Assembly: GCA_021621525.1 (NCBI GenBank)
Contig: JAJVUU010000031.1
Span: 1-20,956 of the forward strand
From: Caryophanales bacterium
Lineage (GTDB): Bacteria > Bacillota_I > Bacilli_A > RFN20 > CAG-288
DNA: 20,956 nucleotides
Direction of reading: 5' to 3'
Shown here one piece after another: positions 1-8,173 of the stretch. The notes beneath the pieces were generated by a model. That model had not been told where the DNA came from, did not search any database, and saw only the letters and a list, made by a program, of their open reading frames with translations. The position numbers and the translations under genes are program-made. Numbering within the stretch: the stretch's first letter is position 1; every line of letters starts with the position of its first letter.

Positions 1-31
1 ATATTATATATCCCCCAAAAAAATAGTTCAA

Positions 32-60
32 TTGCCAATACATGAATAAATGTTTATAAT
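32..60 (+). promoter_or_regulatory. Sigma-A-type promoter for the first operon
   Basis: TTGCCA at 32-37 and TATAAT at 55-60 are separated by 17 bases, matching the housekeeping consensus at 11 of 12 positions. Transcription should start near 66-68, only about 12 bases before the ATG at 79. This is inferred from sequence alone. Confidence 0.75.
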
Positions 61-78
61 GTTTCCGGTCTTATATTT

Positions 79-1884
79 ATGATAAATACCAACTTCTTTT
101 TCCTTATCTCCGAGGCACAGCAAAGAACCTTTGAAGCCAAAATCGGATGGATTCTATGGTTCATCCTTTTTGCGATTCTGGTCTTTGTCTCTGCCCTCTT
201 CGCCTTTATCTTCACAGGAGAAAAAGGCAGGAAGAAAAGGCGCAACGAGTTTTTGGATTCCAACGTCCGTATCTATAGCTATAATTTTGCCAGACAGACC
301 TTCTATAGTTTTGACAAAGTCGACTTGAAAAACACAAAAACCTATACCTGCGAACAGTTCTATTCCCAGTTCACCCCACAGGACAAGTATCTGGTCGAAG
401 ACTGGCTCAGGAACATCGCCCACAACCAGTCCCATCCGGATTACCTGCAGGCCGATGTCATCATCAGCAAGAACAAGAAGCGCATCAACAGCATGCTTGA
501 ATTCGTTTCCATCAACAATGAAAAGAACATCATTCACTTCACCTCCCATCTGATGCCGAATGCCTACAGGGTCAGCAGCCGTTCCATCAAGTTCCAGAAG
601 AATGCACTGCCTCAGAAGTATATCCTGAAGAACTTCGAAGATGCCCAGAAGTTCATCAACAAAGGCTCCCTTGATTCCGTCGGTGCCGTCTTCTGCTTCA
701 AAGTATATAGAGTGAAGCCGATGGAGAACCCATCCGAAGACACACAGTTGAGAGCCCTCGGAAAGGAAATCCAGAAGGTCCTTGGCAAATTCCTAGGCAA
801 AGGAAGAAAGATATTCCTTCCTTCCGATTCGGAAAGCGTCGTCGTCGACAACCTATGTCTGTCGAAAATCATCGCCATGGATCTGGCTACCACGATGCAG
901 ACGAACATCCAAGGGAAAATCAATGTCAGTGCCCCTCAAGGCACCTTCAGAATTGCCGTCGGTGTATCAAACAACACCTATTACAAAAGAAACTTTTCCC
1001 TCGCCAAGGAGCAGAGCGAGAAGATGTCTGATGCCATCATCAAAGGATTGTCCAACGAGAAGATTCTCTTCTATGACGAGTCCTTCTTCCTCAATTACCA
1101 GCAAGGAAAGCTTCAGAAGGACGAAATCCGCATGGTCGTCAAGAATGCAACCTTCCGAAACTACTACATTCCGACACTCAACATCACGACAGGCCAGCCG
1201 GACTTCTTTCTTCTCAACTGCTATCCCTACGGCACACAGGTCAAAGATATCGCAAGCGTCATCAACATCGCTTCCGAACTTGGCATCGTCGGGAAATTCT
1301 TCGATGCCTTCATCGGCAAATGTGCTGTTCTGGCCAAGAACCGACAAGAGCCCATCACCTTTGCCACCAAGATTCCCTATTCTGCCGTCGGCGAATTCAT
1401 AAATGCCATAAAGCGAAGCAACAACGACAATCTCAAATGGATCATCGTCATAAGGGAAAGCGACATCCTGACGAGGATGGAGGACGCAAACATCATCAGC
1501 AGGGTCTTCCACGACTACACAAGGAAAGGCTTCCGCTTCGGCATATTGGTCGAAAACTCCACCTCGACCCTGAGGATGAGAATCCTCAAGACAGCTTCCT
1601 ACTTCTTCATTCCACCGGAATTCACCAGTGCTTCAAAGGATACCGAAAGAAGCAAGAATGACTTAAGAAACATTCAGAATTCCTACATGATCTATCGCAG
1701 TCCGCTCGTCTATTACGGGCTGAAGAACATCGAAGGAATCGAACTTTGTGCCCATTATGGGGGAACCATCTTCTCCTGCAACGAGATAGCCAATGAATCA
1801 AGTAGAATCCAAAGCATCCCGCAGGAGACCATCGACAGCGTCCTAAATGAGACAGGACACATTGCACCTGAAAATCAGTTATAA
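79..1884 (+). CDS. Membrane-anchored degenerate GGDEF-EAL domain protein
   Basis: This 601-residue protein has one strong transmembrane segment at about residues 22-45, followed by a basic stretch and a long cytoplasmic part. The layout fits a PAS-like or linker region, a GGDEF-like domain (about 200-345) and an EAL-like domain (about 360-560). GGDEF-like cues are the 'GAVFCFKV' strand and the 'FRIAVGVS' segment. EAL-like cues are the 'YYIPTLNITTGQPDFF' opening and the late 'KGFRFGILVENSTSTL' segment, which resembles the 'DDFGTGYSSL' region of real EAL proteins. The catalytic motifs are gone: the GGDEF position reads SDSES (249-253), and no EAL triplet follows the opening strand (FLLNC, 377-381). 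I infer a non-catalytic sensor or scaffold; nucleotide binding cannot be judged. No Shine-Dalgarno site precedes the start, which is supported by the promoter about 12 bases upstream. proS follows after 35 bases. Confidence 0.72.
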   Translation: MINTNFFFLISEAQQRTFEAKIGWILWFILFAILVFVSALFAFIFTGEKGRKKRRNEFLDSNVRIYSYNFARQTFYSFDKVDLKNTKTYTCEQFYSQFTPQDKYLVEDWLRNIAHNQSHPDYLQADVIISKNKKRINSMLEFVSINNEKNIIHFTSHLMPNAYRVSSRSIKFQKNALPQKYILKNFEDAQKFINKGSLDSVGAVFCFKVYRVKPMENPSEDTQLRALGKEIQKVLGKFLGKGRKIFLPSDSESVVVDNLCLSKIIAMDLATTMQTNIQGKINVSAPQGTFRIAVGVSNNTYYKRNFSLAKEQSEKMSDAIIKGLSNEKILFYDESFFLNYQQGKLQKDEIRMVVKNATFRNYYIPTLNITTGQPDFFLLNCYPYGTQVKDIASVINIASELGIVGKFFDAFIGKCAVLAKNRQEPITFATKIPYSAVGEFINAIKRSNNDNLKWIIVIRESDILTRMEDANIISRVFHDYTRKGFRFGILVENSTSTLRMRILKTASYFFIPPEFTSASKDTERSKNDLRNIQNSYMIYRSPLVYYGLKNIEGIELCAHYGGTIFSCNEIANESSRIQSIPQETIDSVLNETGHIAPENQL

Positions 1885-1919
1885 ACATTCATATGGATAT
1901 TCAAAGGAGAAATCAAACA

Positions 1920-3365
1920 ATGTCATCAAAAAAAGTTACCAGCATCACACCCAAAAGCGAAAATATGACACAGTGGTACACTGACGTCTGCGTCAAGGCA
2001 GAACTGATGGATTATGCCACAACCAAAGGCTTCATCATCTATCGTCCGGACGGATATGCCCTCTGGGAAGGTATCAAGGACTACTTCGACAAGAGAATCA
2101 AGGCTCTCGGTGTAAGAAACGTCTATCTTCCCTGCCTCATTCCGGTTCCGCTTCTGAAGAAGGAAGCAGAACTTGTCGCCGGATTTGCTCCGGAATGCGC
2201 CGTCGTCACCCGTGGAGGAAACAAGCAGCTTGCTGAAGAGATGGTCGTCCGTCCTACCAGCGAGACTCTCTTCTGCGATCATTTCAAGAACATCGTTCAC
2301 TCCTATAACGACCTGCCTGTCTTATACAACCAGTGGTGCAGCGTCGTCCGTTGGGAAAAGACCACGCGTCCCTTCCTTCGCGGCTCCGAATTCCTTTGGC
2401 AGGAAGGACACTGCCTCTTTGAAAACGAAAACCAGGCCAGGGAATTCACTTTGACGATTCTAAGAGAATACAACAAGCTTGGAAAAGACCTCCTTGCCAT
2501 TCCTTTCGTCATGGGTGCAAAGCCATCCAGCGAGAAGTTTGCCGGTGCCAAGGACACCTATACCATCGAAGCCTTGATGCCCGATGGACAGGCTCTCCAG
2601 TCAGGTACATCCCACTATCTCGGAACGGATTTCCCGAAGGCCTACGGCATCAAGTTCCAGGGAAGAGACAACAAGCTCGATTATCCACACTATATCTCCT
2701 GGGGTGTCTCCACAAGACTTCTTGGAGCACTCATCATGGTCCACGGAGATGACGAGGGCCTTGTCTTGCCTCCCAGACTTGCTCCGACACAGGCTGTCAT
2801 CGTCCCGATCAGGATGGACAGCAATCCAAGCGTCCTCAAGACAGCCAGGGAAATCGAAGAAAAGCTCAAGGCCAATGGTGTCAGAGTCTATCTTGACGAT
2901 ACCAACAAGACTCCTGGATGGAAGTTTGCCCAATACGAGATGAAAGGAATTCCGCTTCGTATCGAAGTCGGTCCGAAGGATATTGCCAATGGTGTCGTCA
3001 CCATCACCAAGCGTTTTGACTCCTCCAAGTCCCAAGTTGCAATCGATGGTCTCGAGAAGAAGGTTCCGCTCATCCTTGAAGAGATCCATGAAGGAATGTA
3101 TGAAAAGGCTCTTGCCTACCTCAACACCCATATCACGGAATGCCATGACTATGAAGAGGTCAAGGACGTCATCACTTCCGGCAAAGGCTTTGCCAAGCTG
3201 ATGGTCTGTTCCAAGAACGAGGCTGCCATCGAAGAGAAGATGAAGAACGAACTCAATGCCACACCTCGTGTCATGCCTTTCGATCAGCGTCCGTTCCAGA
3301 ACAAGGACAGTGTCACCGGAGAAGAAAATCCGGACACAGTCGTCTATTTTGCCAGGGCATATTGA
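1920..3365 (+). CDS. proS: Prolyl-tRNA synthetase, eukaryotic/archaeal type
   Basis: This class II synthetase charges tRNA-Pro with proline. Its 481 residues match the short ProS type 3 family, which lacks the inserted editing domain of the usual bacterial enzyme: motif 2 (RPTSET at 111-116, then the TRPFLRGSEFLWQEGH stretch) runs on through 'GTSHYLGTDF' to motif 3 (GVSTRLLGAL from 262, then HGDDEGLVLPPRLAP) without an insertion. An HGTP anticodon-binding domain and the family's C-terminal domain follow, ending in an aromatic residue (ARAY). An upstream in-frame ATG exists at 1893, but AAAGGAG near 1903-1909 is correctly spaced only for the ATG at 1920. The gene is followed after one base by the Xaa-Pro aminopeptidase, so the two are probably cotranscribed. 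Confidence 0.96.
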   Translation: MSSKKVTSITPKSENMTQWYTDVCVKAELMDYATTKGFIIYRPDGYALWEGIKDYFDKRIKALGVRNVYLPCLIPVPLLKKEAELVAGFAPECAVVTRGGNKQLAEEMVVRPTSETLFCDHFKNIVHSYNDLPVLYNQWCSVVRWEKTTRPFLRGSEFLWQEGHCLFENENQAREFTLTILREYNKLGKDLLAIPFVMGAKPSSEKFAGAKDTYTIEALMPDGQALQSGTSHYLGTDFPKAYGIKFQGRDNKLDYPHYISWGVSTRLLGALIMVHGDDEGLVLPPRLAPTQAVIVPIRMDSNPSVLKTAREIEEKLKANGVRVYLDDTNKTPGWKFAQYEMKGIPLRIEVGPKDIANGVVTITKRFDSSKSQVAIDGLEKKVPLILEEIHEGMYEKALAYLNTHITECHDYEEVKDVITSGKGFAKLMVCSKNEAAIEEKMKNELNATPRVMPFDQRPFQNKDSVTGEENPDTVVYFARAY

Positions 3366-3366
3366 T

Positions 3367-5139
3367 ATGAATATCTTTGATCAAAGAATTGCCGAACTTC
3401 AGAAAAGAATGAAGAAGGACGGCATCAAAGCCTATATCATTCCAGCCACCGATCCTCACATGTCAGAAGAAGCCGCCTCCAGATTCACATCTGAACGATT
3501 CTATTTCTGTTCCTTCAAGGGAAACGATGGCACTTTGCTTGTCACCCAGGATGCCTACTATCTCTATACCGACGGAAGATATTGGACCGAAGCCGAAGGG
3601 GAACTCGAATCCACCTCCTGCATCCTCGTCTATGCCGGAAAGGCCGGTGTTCCTTCGATGAATTCCTTCATCAAGGAAAATGACCTCTATCCTCTCGGCA
3701 TCGATGCTTCCCTGTTCTCCTTTGGTGACCTCAAGAGTTTCTATCTGGACAATGAACATAAGATCATCCAGGTCTCATATCGGGATATGGTCGAGAACCT
3801 TCCTTCTCTTCCGAAAGGAAAAATCTGGAAAGTAGATCAGGATCTTCTTTCCACCACAAGAGAAGAAAGAGTCAATCGCACCATGGATGTTGTCATCGCC
3901 TTGAATGCCAAGGCACTTGTCGTTTCCACCCTTGATGACATCGCCTATCTTCTCGGCTACAGGGGAAGCGATATTCCCTGCACTCCGGTCTTCTATTCTT
4001 ATCTCTATATCGATGAAGAAAGAAAGCTTCATCTGTTCATCGACAAGGACAAGCTTCCTTCGGATTTCGATACGGACATCGATGTAAAAGACTATGATTC
4101 CTTCTATGGCTTTTTGAAGGAACACGGAGAAACACCTACCCTGGTCGATAGAAACACGACCAATGCAAGGATCTGCTCCCTTCTGAAGCACAAGGTCTTC
4201 CACACCAATCCTCTCATCGCACAGAAATCCGTCAAGGGTCCCGTTGAAATCAAGAATACCAAGGAAATCCAGGCCATCGACGGCGTCGCCGTCCTCAAGC
4301 TGATGAAACATATCGATGATACCATCGACGAAGGAAACCTCGACGAATATCATCTTGCCATGTATCTGGACGATACCAGACGACAGCAGGAAAGATGCTT
4401 CGACCTTTCTTTTGAAACCATCGCCGCCTGCGACAGCAATGCTGCCATGATGCATTATGCCCCTTCCAAGGACAAATCTGCCAAAGTCAGCAGAGACAAC
4501 CAGCTCCTCCTCGTCGATTCCGGAGGTCAGTATTATGGCGGAACGACCGATACGACAAGAACCTTCATTCTCTCCAAGAATGTCAGCAAAGAGGTCAAGG
4601 CCGACTATACCAAGACGCTGAAATCACAGATAAACCTCTCCACGGCCATCTTTGAAAAAGGATGCTCCGGACATGAGATCGACATCATGGCCAGGGAAAT
4701 CATGTGGAAGGAAGGCCTTGACTACAAATGCGGGACCGGACATGGTGTGGGATATATGTCCTGCGTCCATGAAGGACCTATCGGTTTCCGCTATTACCAC
4801 AGGGAAGGCGTCTTTGATGACGGACAGCTTCAGCCTGGACATATCATCACCATCGAACCGGGTGTCTACAAAGCCCACAAACATGGTATCCGCCTTGAAA
4901 ACAACCTTCTTGTCGTCCCCGCTTTCGAAACAGAAGATGGCATCTTCTATAAGTTTGAAACCATCACCTATGCCCCTTATGACGAAAGAGGCATCGACAT
5001 CAGCATGCTGAGTGACGATGAACTGACCTGGCTGAACAACTACAATAGCCTCGTCTATGAAAAGCTCTCCCCACTGATTGAAGGTGATGCAGACCTTCTT
5101 GCCTATCTTAAGAAGGTCACCAGACCTTTGGCACGATAA
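3367..5139 (+). CDS. Xaa-Pro aminopeptidase, M24B family
   Basis: This metallopeptidase removes an N-terminal residue that precedes proline. At 590 residues it is the long, three-domain form (two creatinase-N-type domains and a C-terminal pita-bread catalytic domain), like eukaryotic cytosolic aminopeptidase P, rather than the roughly 440-residue E. coli PepP. All five dimetal ligands are visible: D384 and D395 in the 'VDSGGQYYGGTTDTTRT' motif, H459 in 'GTGHGVG', E497 in 'TIEPGVY' and E511 in 'RLENNLLV'. The reading frame stays open upstream into proS, but the ATG at 3367, one base after the proS stop, gives the family's normal N-terminus. trmL begins one base after its stop. Its position beside proS fits proline release next to proline charging, although the coupling may just be operon convenience. 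Confidence 0.94.
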   Translation: MNIFDQRIAELQKRMKKDGIKAYIIPATDPHMSEEAASRFTSERFYFCSFKGNDGTLLVTQDAYYLYTDGRYWTEAEGELESTSCILVYAGKAGVPSMNSFIKENDLYPLGIDASLFSFGDLKSFYLDNEHKIIQVSYRDMVENLPSLPKGKIWKVDQDLLSTTREERVNRTMDVVIALNAKALVVSTLDDIAYLLGYRGSDIPCTPVFYSYLYIDEERKLHLFIDKDKLPSDFDTDIDVKDYDSFYGFLKEHGETPTLVDRNTTNARICSLLKHKVFHTNPLIAQKSVKGPVEIKNTKEIQAIDGVAVLKLMKHIDDTIDEGNLDEYHLAMYLDDTRRQQERCFDLSFETIAACDSNAAMMHYAPSKDKSAKVSRDNQLLLVDSGGQYYGGTTDTTRTFILSKNVSKEVKADYTKTLKSQINLSTAIFEKGCSGHEIDIMAREIMWKEGLDYKCGTGHGVGYMSCVHEGPIGFRYYHREGVFDDGQLQPGHIITIEPGVYKAHKHGIRLENNLLVVPAFETEDGIFYKFETITYAPYDERGIDISMLSDDELTWLNNYNSLVYEKLSPLIEGDADLLAYLKKVTRPLAR

Positions 5140-5140
5140 G

Positions 5141-5665
5141 ATGAACCGCATCGTCCTCTTTCAGCCGGAGAAGCCTGCCAACGTCGGAAACATCATCCGC
5201 ACCTGCATGGCTATGGATGCCAGTCTTGCCATCATCGGCCCATTGAGCTTCGAACTGAGCGACAAGACCCTCAGACGAGCCGAGATGGACTATGCCATCG
5301 GTTTTGAAATCGAACGGTTTGATACCATCGACGAATTTCTCCTGGCCCATCCTCATGAAGAAGGTTTCTATGTCACCAGGTATTCCGAGAATGTCTATTC
5401 CGACTGTGACATGAAGAATCCTGCCAAATCCTATTTCTTCATGTTCGGAAGAGAATCCACAGGCATCCCCAAGGATGTCTTGAAGGAACACTACGATCAT
5501 ACGATGAGGATTCCCATGGCCATCAATGCAAGAAGCCTCAACCTTTCCAATTCGGTCGCCATCATCCTTTCGGAAGCTCTCAGGCAACAGGATTTTCCGA
5601 ATCTGTCAACGACAGAGACCATCAAAGGCAGGGATTTTCTGAAAAACTATCCAACTGAAAAATAG
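5141..5665 (+). CDS. trmL: tRNA (cytidine/uridine-34-2'-O)-methyltransferase TrmL
   Basis: This SPOUT-class methylase 2'-O-methylates the wobble nucleotide of certain leucine tRNAs, using S-adenosylmethionine. The 174-residue length is typical. The SPOUT knot motifs are visible: 'NVGNIIRTCMAMDA' near the N-terminus (motif 1), 'FGRESTGIP' (motif 2) and 'MRIPMAINARSLNLSNSVAI' (motif 3). The frame is open upstream, but the ATG at 5141 immediately after the aminopeptidase stop gives the correct start (MNRIVLFQPEKP). It is the last gene of the operon. A weak AT-rich hairpin overlaps its stop codon. Confidence 0.93.
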   Translation: MNRIVLFQPEKPANVGNIIRTCMAMDASLAIIGPLSFELSDKTLRRAEMDYAIGFEIERFDTIDEFLLAHPHEEGFYVTRYSENVYSDCDMKNPAKSYFFMFGRESTGIPKDVLKEHYDHTMRIPMAINARSLNLSNSVAIILSEALRQQDFPNLSTTETIKGRDFLKNYPTEK

Positions 5666-5673
5666 TCTTTTTC
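5641..5673 (+). terminator. Weak candidate terminator overlapping the trmL stop
   Basis: GAAAAACTAT (5641-5650) can pair with ATAGT (5662-5666) and the T-rich run after it, with one bulged C. The stem is A/T-rich and carries the trmL stop codon. It may be an inefficient terminator; no better one is visible before the next promoter. Confidence 0.3.
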
Positions 5674-5700
5674 TCTCCTTCATGTATACAAATTTTACTA

Positions 5701-5729
5701 TTGAATCATAGCCTGAATCCACCTATAAT
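5701..5729 (+). promoter_or_regulatory. Strong sigma-A-type promoter of the small RNA
   Basis: TTGAAT at 5701-5706 and TATAAT at 5724-5729 have a 17-base spacer. Start of transcription is expected at about 5736, exactly where the 5' arm of the RNA's closing stem begins. That agreement supports both calls. Confidence 0.8.
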
Positions 5730-5735
5730 GTTGGT

Positions 5736-5912
5736 GTCTAGGATATATGCGCATTTCCGACACATTTGTTTCGGAGACCCATATACCGATCCGGTGTTGA
5801 AAGCCTATCTTGAATAGGAATCCCAAAGATCCGTTGCGGTTTCCACCTTGACATAAGGGAAAATGAAAACATTCTAGATGCAGACAGCTTCGGCTGTCTG
5901 CTTTTCTTTTTT
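5736..5912 (+). ncRNA. Structured small RNA, candidate 6S RNA
   Basis: No open frame lies here. The transcript would be about 175 bases, running from a strong promoter to a terminator. The 5' end TCTAGGAT (5737-5744) pairs fully with ATTCTAGA (5871-5878, one G-U pair). Inside, GGAGACC (5773-5779) can pair with GGTTTCC (5838-5844). Local hairpins are TCCGA/TCGGA (5756-5775), CCTAT/ATAGG (5804-5818) and CCTT/AAGG (5846-5858). A long closed rod with internal loops, plus the ACCTTGACATAAGGG segment that resembles the CACCTTGA-AAGGG part of E. coli 6S RNA, makes 6S RNA my leading guess. 6S RNA mimics an open promoter and sequesters housekeeping RNA polymerase. It is not a tkt riboswitch by layout, because it ends in its own terminator about 77 bases before tkt. 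SRP RNA, RNase P RNA and 5S rRNA motifs are absent. The existence of an RNA gene is well supported; the family name is tentative. Confidence 0.72.
5880..5912 (+). terminator. Intrinsic terminator of the small RNA
   Basis: A perfect 9-bp stem (5880-5888 with 5893-5901) closes a UUCG tetraloop and is followed by an 11-base run that is all T except one C. This is a textbook rho-independent terminator. Confidence 0.95.
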
Positions 5913-5989
5913 GTAATCGGTATCCTTTCAAAAGAATGAAAAACAGCAAGATAAAATGATACAATAGAGGGAACTCAAAGGAGAACCCC

Positions 5990-7960
5990 ATGAAATACGA
6001 TAAGATTGCCTTAGCCAGTCTTCGAGGACTTTCGCTTGACGTCATCACGAAAGCAAATTCCGGACATCCGGGAATGTGTCTCAGTGCAGCTCCTATCCTA
6101 TACACGTTGTTTACAAGACATCTCATCAGTGATATCGACGATCCGAAATGGATGAACCGTGACCGTTTTGTCCTGTCTGCCGGACATGGTTCCGCTCTTC
6201 TCTATTCTCTCCTTCACCTTGCCGGCTATAAGATTCCGATGGAACAGCTCAGGCAGTTCCGCCAGCTTGGAAGCCTGACCCCCGGTCATCCGGAGTATGG
6301 CCACACGCCTGGCATCGATGCCACCTCTGGTCCTCTTGGCCAAGGTATCTCCCAGGCCGTCGGCATGGCAATGGCCGAAGCACATCTTTCTGCCATCTAT
6401 CCAGAGGGAAGCAGACTTATCAACCATTATACGTATTGTCTTACAGGAGATGGATGCCTGGAAGAAGGTATCTCCCAGGAAGCCATCACCTATGCCGGCC
6501 TTCAGAAGCTGAACAAGCTGGTCCTCCTCTATGACAGAAACGACTGCACATTGGACGGACCTTTATCCAATTCCAGCAACGAAGACATCCGGCAGAGATT
6601 CGAATCCGCCCATTGGAACGTCCTTGAAATCGCCAATGGAAACGACATCGAATCCATCGACAAGGCCATTCTCCTTGCCAAGACGGCAAAAGAGAAACCG
6701 ACCATCATCATCTGCCATACCGTCATCGGATATGGATCCAGCCTTGCCGGTTCGGCTGAAAGCCACGGAAAAGCCTTCTCTCCTGAAGAAGTCGTCAAGA
6801 CCAAGGAGAGCCTCGGTGTCTCCTTCCCTGCCTTTGAAGTACCTGAGGAAGCCTATCTCGCTTTCAGGGAAACCTTCGTCGTCCGTGGAAAGAAGGCTCA
6901 TGATGCCTATGACGAAGACATCCGGCAATATGCCAATGCCCACCCCAAGGATTTCGAGCTTTTCGAAAGCCTGAAGAACAATGATATTTCCACCTATCTC
7001 TTTGATGGTGCACCGCATTATCCTGATGGATTCAAAGATGCGACAAGAAATACCAGCAATGCCTTCTTGAACCTTGTGGCTGATGAAGTCCCGAATCTCT
7101 TCGGAGGCGCTGCCGACGTTGCCAGCTCCGTCAAGACGAAGGTGAAGAAATTCAGTGATTTCACACCGGAAAACAGAGCCGGATGCAACATCAACTTCGG
7201 TATCCGCGAGTTTGCCATGACGGGTATCCAGAACGGCATCCTGCTGCATGGAGGACTCAGGACTTATATCGGATCCTTCTTTGTCTTCTCCGACTACATG
7301 AAACCGGCCATCCGCATGGCAGCCATGGAAAAGATTCCGGCCATCTATCTCTTCAGCCATGATTCCATCGCCGTCGGTGAAGACGGACCGACCCATCAGC
7401 CCATCGAGCAGTTGACGATGCTTCGCACCATTCCGGACCTGACCGTGATCAGGCCAAGCGATGCCATCGAAGTCGCTGCAGCCTACAAGATTGCTTTCTC
7501 GAGCATCGACCGTCCGACTGCCATCATCCTTTCAAGACAGGCCCTTGTCAACAACCCCGGTTCATCCTATCAGGGTTCCCTGAAGGGAGGATATATCGTC
7601 AGCAAGGAACAGCATGATCCCAGACTCGTCCTGATTGCCACAGGAAGCGAGGTCTCCCTTGCCATCCAGATTCAATCCATGCTTCTCAGTGATGGCATCG
7701 ATACCAGAGTCGTCTCCCTTCCTTCCTTCGACATCTTCGACAGACAAAGCAAGGAATATCAGGAATCCATCCTGGGAAAAGACTATGACAAGAGAGTCTT
7801 CCTTGAAATGGGCAAGAGCGATATCCTCTATAAATATGCAAAGCATGTCTTCGGCATCGACGAATTCGGTGAATCCGCTCCTGCCAAGGACGTCATCAGA
7901 TCCTATGGCTTCACACCGGAAGCCATGGCCGAGAAAATACACACCCTTCTCAACGATTAG
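5990..7960 (+). CDS. tkt: Transketolase
   Basis: This thiamine-diphosphate enzyme moves two-carbon units between sugar phosphates in the non-oxidative pentose phosphate pathway. At 656 residues it is full length. Visible landmarks are H26 in 'SGHPGM', 'TPGHPEYGHTPGIDATSGPLGQG', the cofactor motif starting at G153-D154-G155 and continuing to the N in 'DRNDCTLDGP', the cofactor-activating glutamate E407 in 'FGIREFAM', and the substrate loop 'SHDSIAVGEDGPTHQP'. The C-terminal domain is complete. The start at 5990 is set by AAAGGAG at 5977-5983. TACAAT at 5960-5965 may be its -10 box, but the -35 is poor. It is a single-gene unit bounded by the small RNA upstream and a terminator downstream. Confidence 0.98.
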   Translation: MKYDKIALASLRGLSLDVITKANSGHPGMCLSAAPILYTLFTRHLISDIDDPKWMNRDRFVLSAGHGSALLYSLLHLAGYKIPMEQLRQFRQLGSLTPGHPEYGHTPGIDATSGPLGQGISQAVGMAMAEAHLSAIYPEGSRLINHYTYCLTGDGCLEEGISQEAITYAGLQKLNKLVLLYDRNDCTLDGPLSNSSNEDIRQRFESAHWNVLEIANGNDIESIDKAILLAKTAKEKPTIIICHTVIGYGSSLAGSAESHGKAFSPEEVVKTKESLGVSFPAFEVPEEAYLAFRETFVVRGKKAHDAYDEDIRQYANAHPKDFELFESLKNNDISTYLFDGAPHYPDGFKDATRNTSNAFLNLVADEVPNLFGGAADVASSVKTKVKKFSDFTPENRAGCNINFGIREFAMTGIQNGILLHGGLRTYIGSFFVFSDYMKPAIRMAAMEKIPAIYLFSHDSIAVGEDGPTHQPIEQLTMLRTIPDLTVIRPSDAIEVAAAYKIAFSSIDRPTAIILSRQALVNNPGSSYQGSLKGGYIVSKEQHDPRLVLIATGSEVSLAIQIQSMLLSDGIDTRVVSLPSFDIFDRQSKEYQESILGKDYDKRVFLEMGKSDILYKYAKHVFGIDEFGESAPAKDVIRSYGFTPEAMAEKIHTLLND

Positions 7961-7968
7961 TCGTTTCA

Positions 7969-8005
7969 AGCCTGCCTATCCCTTATAGGGGAGCAGGCTT
8001 TTTTG
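7969..8005 (+). terminator. Terminator of tkt
   Basis: AGCCTGC (7969-7975) pairs with GCAGGCT (7993-7999), with an inner CCC/GGG pairing, followed by six T residues. It lies just after the tkt stop. Confidence 0.92.
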
Positions 8006-8137
8006 CTGTCAAGAGGGGAACGTTCTTTTCAATCAGACGTTTTTTGATTGCTTTGCAGAAAACAAAAAATGATTTCTTATTTTTAAACATCAATAAAATA
8101 TATCAAAATTCAGCATTTTTTGTAAAAAATCGGTTAA

Positions 8138-8173
8138 AAATGCATAGTACTGCTGATATCAGTAATTGCATTT
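8138..8173. promoter_or_regulatory. 36-bp two-part inverted repeat, candidate operator
   Basis: AAATGCA (8138-8144) mirrors TGCATTT (8167-8173), and nested inside TACTG (8148-8152) mirrors CAGTA (8160-8164). The repeat lies in the AT-rich 309-base gap between tkt and the lipoprotein gene. Its right edge touches TTGAAA (8172-8177), a possible -35 box with TATGTT (8196-8201) after 18 bases. It could be a regulator binding site for the lipoprotein gene. The rest of the gap shows only A/T runs and a weak CAATCA/TGATTG repeat near 8031-8051. Confidence 0.45.

Noticed and set aside
3256..3366. Upstream extension of the Xaa-Pro aminopeptidase into proS
   Set aside because: The extension is the out-of-frame end of proS; the family N-terminus starts at 3367.
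5780..5803. Resemblance of part of the small RNA to 5S rRNA (CCCATA-CCGA segment)
   Set aside because: The rest of the 5S core and its closing helix are absent, and the promoter, stem and terminator layout fits another RNA.
5736..5912. Riboswitch controlling tkt
   Set aside because: The unit has its own strong promoter and a constitutive-looking UUCG terminator, no alternative antiterminator is obvious, and tkt has its own upstream region.
6563..7396. 277-codon minus-strand frame opposite tkt
   Set aside because: It is an antisense shadow caused by the codon bias of tkt; it has no ribosome-binding site and low-complexity acidic content. Similar shadows opposite the Xaa-Pro aminopeptidase gene (3775-4455) and the first gene (967-1512) were dropped for the same reason.
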